This document shows, one piece after another, positions 59,472-64,000 of a DNA stretch of 64,000 nucleotides. The notes under the pieces are model-generated. The model had not been told where the DNA came from, did no database searches, and saw only the letters and a list, made by a program, of their open reading frames with translations. The DNA is taken from contig SUYM01000006.1 in assembly GCA_015060455.1 (NCBI GenBank), positions 1 through 64,000 of the forward strand, written 5' to 3'. The DNA is from Bacteroidales bacterium (GTDB lineage: Bacteria; Bacteroidota; Bacteroidia; Bacteroidales; UBA932). The translations under genes and the position numbers were made by a program. Position 1 is the first letter of the stretch. Every line of letters starts with the position of its first letter.

Positions 59472-61085
59472 TTAGAATTTGAAATAATCGTTGTTGACTG
59501 GGGCTGTGCTTACCTCTGAGCCTCTTTTCTGCACTGAATGTACGGCAAAGTTTTCGTCAGAACAAGGATAATCCTCCCTGTAATGTCCGCCTCTGCTTTC
59601 CTTTCTCATCAGAGCCGGAGTCATGATGAGGCTTGCAACCGTAAGGAGTCTGCGTGAGGCTTCTATATAATATTCCTTGCCCGCCTCTGCTGCTGCGGAA
59701 TCCACCTCGTCAGAGATCTTTCCTATCTTCGCAAGTCCCTCGGTCAGGCTCTCCTCGCTCCTTACTATTCCTGCGTGGAGATTCATGATTTCTGACACCT
59801 TAGACTTGACATCTGAGTAGAGTGTCTCGTTGGCAGGGTCTTTTGTATATTCCTCCTTGAATTCAGGGAAGAACTCTGTCCCGCCCACGCGCTGAGAGTC
59901 TTCTACGGCCCGGTTTGCAAACACCAGACACTCTATCAATGAATTGGACGCCAGACGGTTCGCTCCCATGATGCCTGTCGAGGAAACCTCTCCGCAGACA
60001 TACAGCCTCTTGATGTCTGTGCGGCCGTTTTCGTTGGAAAGAACTCCTCCCACCGAGTAGTGGGCAGCCGGAGCCACCGGGATTTCCTGAGTGAGGTCAT
60101 ACCCGAATTCCTGACATTTGGCGAGTATGCTCGGGAAACGTTTCCTTATCATCGCGCTGTCAAGATGTCTGAGAGACAGGGTTACGTATGGCATCTGGTC
60201 CTTGATCATCTGCTTGAAGATTGAACGTGCCACAATGTCTCTTGGGGCGAGTTCCGCAAGTTCATGTATCGGGACCATGAATCTCTTTCCGGCCTTGTTC
60301 AGAAGATGAGCCTTTTCGCCTCTTACCGCCTCGCTGATGAGGAAGGCCTGAGGGGAGTCCTTGAGGTAGAGACCGGATGGGTGGAACTGTATGAACTCCA
60401 TATCCATTATCCGGCAGCCTGCATTATAGGCGACAGCAAGACCGTCTCCGACAGTCGTCTTTGGATTGGTCGTACGTGAATATATCGCTGATGTGCCTCC
60501 TGATGTAAGGAATACATGGTCCGAATAAAGCAGGACTTCCTTTCCCTGCCCGGATGCGGTAAGCGCCTCATTATCACTCCAGCAGCGCACTCCGAAACAT
60601 TCACCGTCCCTGACAAGCAGGTCAAGAAGGACCGTGTTCTCGAATATTTCGATATTTTCTCTTTCGCTTGCCTTCTTTATGACAAATTCGGTGATCCACC
60701 TGCCTGTGGAGTCTCCTCCTGCATGCAGGATCCTGCGTTTGTGGTGTCCTCCTTCCAGTCCGAGCGCAAGGACCCCGTTCTTGGAGTCGAAGGCCATGCC
60801 CTCGGCTATGATTTCCTCTATTCTGTCCGGACCCTCGTTGACAAGGATATCAACGGAATGGTCCTCGCAAAGACCTCGTCCGGCAATCAGAGTGTCGGAT
60901 TTATGGATTTCAGGGTCATCGTCCTGTGAAGTCACGGCAGCGATTCCGCCCTGGGCATTGAACGAGTTGCTGGTGCGTATGAAGTCCTTTGTGATGACCG
61001 CAACGCTTCCTTTGTATGAGGCTTTCCATGCAGCATACAGTCCTGCGAGACCGCTGCCTACTATTATATAATCAAACTTTCGCAT
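59472..61085 (-). CDS. nadB: L-aspartate oxidase
   Basis: NadB oxidises L-aspartate to iminoaspartate with FAD, the first step of NAD synthesis; fumarate can replace oxygen as acceptor. The 537-residue protein has the FAD-binding YIIVGSGLAGLYAAWKAS, SFNAQGGIAA, the HAGGDSTG active site, EFIQFHPSGL and the PAAHYSVGGVLSNENGRTDI segment with the catalytic Arg/His. I use ATG 61085; the TTG two codons upstream is less likely. First gene of the nad operon. The near-consensus AATATTTG at 61118-61125 is a weak promoter candidate. Confidence 0.97.
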   Translation of the reverse strand: MRKFDYIIVGSGLAGLYAAWKASYKGSVAVITKDFIRTSNSFNAQGGIAAVTSQDDDPEIHKSDTLIAGRGLCEDHSVDILVNEGPDRIEEIIAEGMAFDSKNGVLALGLEGGHHKRRILHAGGDSTGRWITEFVIKKASERENIEIFENTVLLDLLVRDGECFGVRCWSDNEALTASGQGKEVLLYSDHVFLTSGGTSAIYSRTTNPKTTVGDGLAVAYNAGCRIMDMEFIQFHPSGLYLKDSPQAFLISEAVRGEKAHLLNKAGKRFMVPIHELAELAPRDIVARSIFKQMIKDQMPYVTLSLRHLDSAMIRKRFPSILAKCQEFGYDLTQEIPVAPAAHYSVGGVLSNENGRTDIKRLYVCGEVSSTGIMGANRLASNSLIECLVFANRAVEDSQRVGGTEFFPEFKEEYTKDPANETLYSDVKSKVSEIMNLHAGIVRSEESLTEGLAKIGKISDEVDSAAAEAGKEYYIEASRRLLTVASLIMTPALMRKESRGGHYREDYPCSDENFAVHSVQKRGSEVSTAPVNNDYFKF

Positions 61086-61174
61086 TTCCAAAAGTTGAGT
61101 CAGTTTCTATTAAACTGCAAATATTATAAAATATTCTCAAGAAATGCAATATTTGCCCTATATAAATAATATCT

Positions 61175-62917
61175 TCACGAGGTTTCAAGGTTCTGCGAAA
61201 CATTGATGATGAAATCTCCCATTCTTTCGAGTTCGTTCACGGTGTCCATGAAATACACGCTCGTCAGATAGTCTCTCCTGCCTGTCTCGATCTCCTCGAT
61301 TTCAGCCTCTCTCAGATGGTTCCTCCTGTTGTTTATCCGGTCTTCCGCATTGCAGGCGTTGTTTACATCTGACAGGGTGCCAAGGTGGGCAGCATTCAGA
61401 TTCTCAATCATGACCGCGTATGCGTTATCCACATCATCAACCATGGTTTCCAGTTCCTTGACCATATCAGCGTCAAATGTCTTCTTGTGAATGTTTCTGC
61501 GTGTCAGGATACGGCTTATGGCTTCCCCGGAATCACCCAGCGATTCAAGTTCACCGATGATCTTGTACATCGCCTTGATTCTTCCGGAAGTCTCCTTGCT
61601 GATGTCTCCGGCGGAAACCGCATTGAGGAATTTGGCGATTTCGCCTTCGATTCTGTCAGATATCTCCTCATATTTAACCAATTTGCTCCGGAGTTCCTCG
61701 AACCTGTCAGGATCGGTTTCGCTGATGGCTGACTTTGCATAGGCAAGACCGTTCCGTGAAATCTGTGCAAAGTGGATGATCTCCTTGAAGGCCTGTTCTG
61801 TCGCAAGTTCAGGTGTGGCGACAGGACCTGCTTCGATATATTTAAGTTTATAGGTCTCTTCCTTAGTATTCGGAGAATCCTTGATGATCAGGCACACTAA
61901 TTTCTCCATCGCAGGAATGAACCATATGAGAATGCATGTGTTGATGGTGTTGAACAGTGTGTGGAGCATTGACAGTCCGAAAAGTGCAGCGGTCTGGGAC
62001 GGAGACTGCACTGCATTTGACTGAGCCAACTCAATCGTAAATCCGCTTGCCGCAGGATTCGGAACAGCGAAGAGATGCTCTGTAATGAAACCTATGAGTT
62101 TCAGGAAGAAAGGGAAAGTCGCCAATGCCCATATCACTCCTGTAACATTGAATACGGTGTGCGCCAGAGCCGCTCTCTTGGCCGGAACGTTTCCTACGGC
62201 CGCGGCTATATTTGCCGTGATAGTCGTGCCTATATTTTCTCCAAGCACCATCGCACAGGCCATGTCAAAACGGATCCAGCCCATGTTCAACATGATGAGT
62301 GTCAGCGCCATAGTCGCACTTGAAGATTGCAGGACAAGGGTCAGTATCGTGCCGAACACTAAGAAGAGGAGCACTGAACCGAAACCATGACCCTGCCAGC
62401 CCTGGATAAAGGACAGTACCTCAGGCGTTTCCTGCAGATTCGGAACAGAGTTCTTCATAAGGGAGAGTCCGAGGAAGAGCAGTGAGAAGCCTATGATCAG
62501 TTCGGACAGGTTCCTTCGCTGGTCTTTCTTGGAAATGGACAGCACGAATCCAAGGGCCATCAGAGGAACTGCCAGAATTGATATGTCAGCCTTGAACCCA
62601 AGCCATGCCACGAGCCACGCTGTCACGGTGGTTCCGATATTTGCTCCCATTATGACGCTTATGGCCTGTGTCAGGGTCAGCAGCCCTGCATTTACAAAAC
62701 TCACCACCATGACAGTGGTAGCGCTGGAAGACTGGATGACGGATGTGATGCCTATACCGGTCAGCACACCCTTGAAAGGACTTGATGTCATTGCGGCAAG
62801 AAATCCGCGAAGTCTGTCGCCTGCCGCTTTCTGCAGCCCGGAACTCATCATGTTCATTCCGTAAAGGAACATGCCGAGAGCACCGATCAGAGTGAAGATC
62901 TGTAGTGTCATTGTCAT
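61175..62917 (-). CDS. Na+/Pi cotransporter family protein with PhoU-like C-terminus
   Basis: A 580-residue membrane protein of the NptA/PNaS family. Two inverted repeats of spans each carry the QSSSAT signature (SVIQSSSATTVMVVSF near 62 and VLQSSSATMALTL near 195), with GANIGTT and GENIGTT loops for Na+/phosphate. Residues about 360-580 are soluble and helical, PhoU-like (ELESLGDSGEAISRIL, ELERMGDFIINVSQNLE). Members import phosphate or, in some bacteria, act in cyclic-nucleotide-independent phosphate sensing. The start overlaps the preceding small membrane protein by ATGA, suggesting joint translation. Confidence 0.93.
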   Translation of the reverse strand: MTMTLQIFTLIGALGMFLYGMNMMSSGLQKAAGDRLRGFLAAMTSSPFKGVLTGIGITSVIQSSSATTVMVVSFVNAGLLTLTQAISVIMGANIGTTVTAWLVAWLGFKADISILAVPLMALGFVLSISKKDQRRNLSELIIGFSLLFLGLSLMKNSVPNLQETPEVLSFIQGWQGHGFGSVLLFLVFGTILTLVLQSSSATMALTLIMLNMGWIRFDMACAMVLGENIGTTITANIAAAVGNVPAKRAALAHTVFNVTGVIWALATFPFFLKLIGFITEHLFAVPNPAASGFTIELAQSNAVQSPSQTAALFGLSMLHTLFNTINTCILIWFIPAMEKLVCLIIKDSPNTKEETYKLKYIEAGPVATPELATEQAFKEIIHFAQISRNGLAYAKSAISETDPDRFEELRSKLVKYEEISDRIEGEIAKFLNAVSAGDISKETSGRIKAMYKIIGELESLGDSGEAISRILTRRNIHKKTFDADMVKELETMVDDVDNAYAVMIENLNAAHLGTLSDVNNACNAEDRINNRRNHLREAEIEEIETGRRDYLTSVYFMDTVNELERMGDFIINVSQNLETS

Positions 62918-63372
62918 TTTATCAGATTAGTGATTCTTGATGCATTGTATTCGTATATTTCTGAACATGGCTCATATTTGTATGGCACATATTCAAATAA
63001 TTGGATATAGGCTTTGTCTGTCTCCTTGTTGAAGTATATGTCCAACTTGATGGCATTGCCTTTGTCCTCTTCCGACAGGTCTATTGACTCCGGTCTGGAG
63101 ACAATTGCGTCTGATAGGACAGCATGCATGGCCTGCTGGAAATAGCGTTCCTTCCTGGAGAATTTCTCTCCTGTCTGCTGGTCCTTGTAGCCTGTTTTCA
63201 GGCAAAAGGCAAGAATTATTCCAGCGAAGATCAGGAAGAAACCTGTGATGTTGATTCCCTCGCCTATGGGAAGGGCAATGAGGATGCCTCCCAGGACGAT
63301 GAGTGATATGAATATAGTGATGTCTTTGACAGAGCGCACTCTGATGAATGTCTTTTCCATGTTGTTTGTCAT
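62914..63372 (-). CDS. Small membrane protein of unknown function
   Basis: A 152-residue protein with two adjacent membrane spans (about 17-36 and 40-58) and a soluble C-terminal domain of about 90 residues, probably cytoplasmic, with many acidic residues and aromatic pairs (YIQLFEYVPYKYEPCSEIYEY). I recognise no family. It is directly upstream of and overlaps the Na/Pi cotransporter, so it may help or regulate it; that is inference. ATG 63360 (four codons later) is an alternative start. Confidence 0.72.
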   Translation of the reverse strand: MTNNMEKTFIRVRSVKDITIFISLIVLGGILIALPIGEGINITGFFLIFAGIILAFCLKTGYKDQQTGEKFSRKERYFQQAMHAVLSDAIVSRPESIDLSEEDKGNAIKLDIYFNKETDKAYIQLFEYVPYKYEPCSEIYEYNASRITNLIK

Positions 63373-63431
63373 TTAAATTGTTCTGATGTTGTTCCTGATT
63401 GTGCACTATATGCCTCCAAATGCATATGCGT

Positions 63432-63466
63432 GTGTACGGTGGTAGCATAAAACAACCACCGTGCAC
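63432..63466. repeat. GTGCACGGTGGT hairpin, copy 3
   Basis: GTGTACGGTGGT pairs with ACCACCGTGCAC (one G-T pair) around an 11-base loop. Same family as 43977-44011 and 44472-44506, about 20 kb away. Confidence 0.8.
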
Positions 63467-63485
63467 AGGGTGTTGCATCAGAAAT

Positions 63486-63863
63486 CTAAATGATGAAACG
63501 GCAGAGCCTTGGCAATATCAGTGAAGGCTCCGCAAGGGAAGATTCCGAGATCCGGGTCTGTCTTTGAAGTGAATAGCGGATGCAGGCGTTGATGACCTTG
63601 CCTGACTTGACGCATTCGAAATTGTGTCGCTGGATGTTATCCGGTCTTCTGCTGCTCTGCAGGCGGACGTTATTGACCGACGAGGTCTGCCGCGGCAGCG
63701 AAAAGTCGTGTTGAACAGGGGACAGACAATCGTCATATTCAACTGTCAGACTTGAAATGTCGGCTGGAAGTATGTCTGCCTCATGTGAACGGCTGTCTTC
63801 CGCTCTCTCATGAAGAGCAAAAGCAATAAGGCCAAGAAGCAGATATTTCAGCAGTCTTTTCAT
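63486..63863 (-). CDS. Small exported conserved hypothetical protein
   Basis: A 125-residue basic protein with a hydrophobic N-terminus (MKRLLKYLLLGLIAFAL) that could be a signal peptide or anchor. It has no cysteine pair motif and no recognised domain. The conserved-looking part is the C-terminal half (RRPDNIQRHNFECVKSGKVINACIRYSLQ...), which I recall from other Bacteroidales proteins of unknown role. I start at ATG 63863 because TATGTTTG (63873-63880) lies only nine bases upstream; this also argues that the gene is expressed. It is followed by the 63432 hairpin. Confidence 0.68.
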   Translation of the reverse strand: MKRLLKYLLLGLIAFALHERAEDSRSHEADILPADISSLTVEYDDCLSPVQHDFSLPRQTSSVNNVRLQSSRRPDNIQRHNFECVKSGKVINACIRYSLQRQTRISESSLAEPSLILPRLCRFII

Positions 63864-63872
63864 TTCTGCCTG

Positions 63873-63880
63873 CAAACATA
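63873..63880 (-). promoter_or_regulatory. -7 promoter box (TATGTTTG) for the 125-residue protein
   Basis: Minus-strand TAnnTTTG nine bases before the ATG at 63863, again predicting an almost leaderless mRNA. Confidence 0.55.
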
Positions 63881-63931
63881 CAAAAATTTCCGTACAGTAA
63901 GCAAAAATTGTGCTGAGGGGATTCTCACGCA

Positions 63932-63981
63932 GCGATGCTGCTCAGAATGACGTGTTGAGATGCTGCTCAGAATGACGTGTG
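63932..63981. repeat. Tandem GATGCTGCTCAGAATGACGTGT repeats at the window edge
   Basis: Two units with a 25-base period (63934-63955 and 63959-63980), another variant of the dispersed 'cagaatgac' family. The window ends 19 bases later with no further gene visible. Confidence 0.75.
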
Positions 63982-64000
63982 GTACGGTTTATGAGTTGTC

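Overview
The window looks like chromosomal DNA of a gut-type Bacteroidales bacterium. It has SusC/SusD pairs with BACON lipoproteins and a GH16 enzyme, a Bacteroidetes-style dipeptidyl peptidase IV, gadB/gadC, a golvesin-domain amidase, and many upstream boxes of the form TAnnTTTG (the Bacteroidetes -7 element). I see no tRNA or rRNA gene, phage, plasmid or CRISPR array. The species cannot be fixed from this sequence; an uncultured Bacteroidales lineage is my inference.

Layout. (1) 1-2.5 kb: a truncated leftward gene diverging from uvrB. (2) 2.6-12.2 kb: a tightly overlapping leftward operon for the cell envelope (MsbA-like exporter, two GT2 glycosyltransferases, an acyltransferase, a VanZ-like protein, a secreted amidase with a golvesin/Xly domain), ending in a cysteine desulfidase-like gene. 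It diverges from (3) 12.2-16 kb: rfbC-A-D-B, the dTDP-rhamnose pathway. (4) 16-27.7 kb: an M28 homologue lacking catalytic residues, a TPR protein, an MBL hydrolase, a sensor-like protein overlapping trkH, a RecD-like helicase, DPP IV, a DMT transporter and a HAD phosphatase. (5) 27.7-31.1 kb: gadB-gadC and the RNase P RNA. (6) 31.2-33.5 kb: an old-yellow-enzyme reductase next to a steroid 5-alpha-reductase-like protein. (7) 33.5-43.9 kb: glutamine cyclotransferase, histidine phosphatase, a likely small RNA, trmD, DUF349 protein, yidC, yggS, lpxB, surE. (8) 43.9-44.5 kb: about 600 bases of palindromes without a gene. (9) 44.5-57.6 kb: a glycan utilisation locus with two SusC/SusD pairs. (10) 57.7-64 kb: nadB-C-A, an Na/Pi cotransporter and two small proteins of unknown role.

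The most unusual signals are non-coding. A 48-base core recurs twice (19.9 and 23.8 kb, 45/48 identical), each time closed by a stem of different sequence that still pairs, which points to a conserved structured RNA. Short dispersed palindromes crowd the intergenic spaces, and some have entered reading frames without breaking them: rfbD, DPP IV (twice), and lpxB, where a 146-base inverted-repeat element sits inside about 62 extra codons. A roughly 108-base RNA with its own promoter and terminator lies downstream of trmD. Among the proteins, the OYE/5-alpha-reductase pair suggests bile acid or steroid reduction, and the M28 homologue has lost four of its metal and catalytic residues.
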